Below, one piece after another: positions 5,142 through 5,800 of a DNA stretch of 5,800 bases. Positions within the stretch are counted from its first letter, which is position 1; each line of letters opens with the position of its first letter. The notes beneath the pieces are model-generated. The model saw only the letters and a program-made list of their open reading frames with translations. It was not told the DNA's origin and did not search any database. The position numbers and the translations under genes are program-made. The stretch comes from Solimonas sp966252075 (GTDB lineage: Bacteria > Pseudomonadota > Gammaproteobacteria > Nevskiales > Nevskiaceae): the NCBI GenBank assembly GCA_966252075.1, contig CBINNP010000232.1, positions 1 through 5,800 on the forward strand, read 5' to 3'.

Positions 5142-5800
5142 TCAGAAACGGACATTCAGGCTCAGCAGGTACGACTGCGCGATGCCCGGGATGTAGCGCG
5201 AACCGCCGTTGTTGATGGCCGCAAAGTACTTCTCGTCACCCAGGTTGTAGCCGTTGAGCTGGACCGTGACGTTGCGCGTTGCCTGGTAGGCCACCATCGC
5301 GTCGAACACGGTGTAGCTGCCCACTTCGTAGACATTGGTGTAGCCGACCTGCCCCGTCGTGGCGGTGACGGAGCCTTGCGGATTGTTGGTTTCCGAGCGC
5401 GTCTGCGAATCGACGTACTGGGCACCGAAACCGAACTGCAGCTTGTAGGCTTCCAGGTTGTAGGTGGTCCACAAGGTCGCCGTCAGTTCCGGCGTGAAGC
5501 GCGCACCGGCGCCTTCCGAGGTCTCCGTACCCTGCTTGATGTCGGCATCGAGCTTGGCCACGCCGGCGGTGATGTTCCAGGCCTTGGTGATCTGGCCGAC
5601 CGCGGCCAGTTCCACGCCCTTGACCTCACGCTTGCCGTACTGGATCACGATGTCCGGATTGTCACTCGCCCGCGCCAGATCATTCTTGTTGGTGCCCTTG
5701 AAGATCGCCGCCGTTGCCGCCAGGCGGCCGTCCAGCAGATCCCACTTGGTACCGATCTCGGTGTTCTTGGCCTCTTGAGGATCGAGCGCCGGGTTGTTGA
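5142..5800 (-). CDS. fiu: TonB-dependent catecholate-siderophore receptor, C-terminal part (Fiu/PiuA-like)
   Basis: This is the last 218 residues or so of an outer-membrane beta-barrel receptor; the signal peptide, plug and most of the barrel lie beyond the right edge. The visible part starts with NNPALDPQEAKNTEIGTKWD, the extracellular loop and strand motif common to siderophore receptors, then LLDGRLAATAAIFKGTNKND. It continues with alternating strand/loop pattern: GKREVKGVELAA, FTPELTATLWTTYNL and TVFDAMVAYQATRNVTVQLNGYNLGDEKYF. It ends GGSRYIPGIAQSYLLSLNVRF, where the amphipathic final strand and terminal Phe are the usual BAM assembly signal. The NGYNLGDEKYFA and GSRYIPG segments resemble the ends of Fiu/PiuA proteins, and the adjacent piuC-type gene supports catecholate specificity. 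The symbol is by resemblance and context only. No Fur box is visible because the promoter lies outside. Confidence 0.88.
   Translation of the reverse strand, partial: NNPALDPQEAKNTEIGTKWDLLDGRLAATAAIFKGTNKNDLARASDNPDIVIQYGKREVKGVELAAVGQITKAWNITAGVAKLDADIKQGTETSEGAGARFTPELTATLWTTYNLEAYKLQFGFGAQYVDSQTRSETNNPQGSVTATTGQVGYTNVYEVGSYTVFDAMVAYQATRNVTVQLNGYNLGDEKYFAAINNGGSRYIPGIAQSYLLSLNVRF

Overview
The window is GC-rich bacterial DNA, most likely from a Gammaproteobacterium related to the Xanthomonadales or a neighbouring order. That placement rests on LpxA (lipid A biosynthesis, so Gram-negative), a dedicated TonB-ExbB-ExbD set, and a receptor / PiuC-type hydroxylase / TonB / ExbB / ExbD / PepSY / DUF2271 / DUF4198 / ApbE gene order that I associate with xanthomonads. 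Genus cannot be read from the sequence alone.

Almost the whole window, from the right edge down to about position 107, is one minus-strand iron-uptake operon. In transcription order it holds: the C-terminal part of an outer-membrane TonB-dependent catecholate-siderophore receptor (5800-5142, 5' end outside); a PiuC/YbiX-type Fe(II)/2-oxoglutarate hydroxylase (5051-4371); TonB (4366-3698); ExbB (3693-2959); ExbD (2954-2517); a short three-helix PepSY-type membrane protein (2527-1862); an exported DUF2271 protein (1824-1252); an exported DUF4198 protein (1232-420); and the first part of apbE, encoding FAD:protein FMN transferase (334 leftwards). The tonB-exbB-exbD-PepSY genes are packed with 4-base gaps or an 11-base overlap. 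Two strong hairpins sit in the only gaps of more than about 80 bases (5077-5109 and 356-401).

The genes read as a complete ferric-siderophore uptake and reduction pathway. The receptor and TonB-ExbBD bring the ferric siderophore into the periplasm, and the PepSY membrane protein is a candidate electron carrier across the inner membrane. The DUF2271 protein carries a textbook ApbE flavinylation motif (DGVSGAT, residues 112-118), so it is probably a periplasmic protein with covalently bound FMN. ApbE would attach that FMN. The DUF4198 protein would begin with histidine after signal-peptide cleavage and may bind metal.

The left end is abnormal. The plus strand starts with the C-terminal region of LpxA, which loses family resemblance near position 122. 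The minus-strand apbE loses it near position 107, after only about 76 codons. The two genes converge and both lack their C-termini, so the left ~120 bases were joined to the iron operon by a deletion, rearrangement, cloning chimera or assembly error. No tRNA, rRNA, CRISPR array or insertion sequence was seen, and no gene-free stretch exceeds 300 bases.
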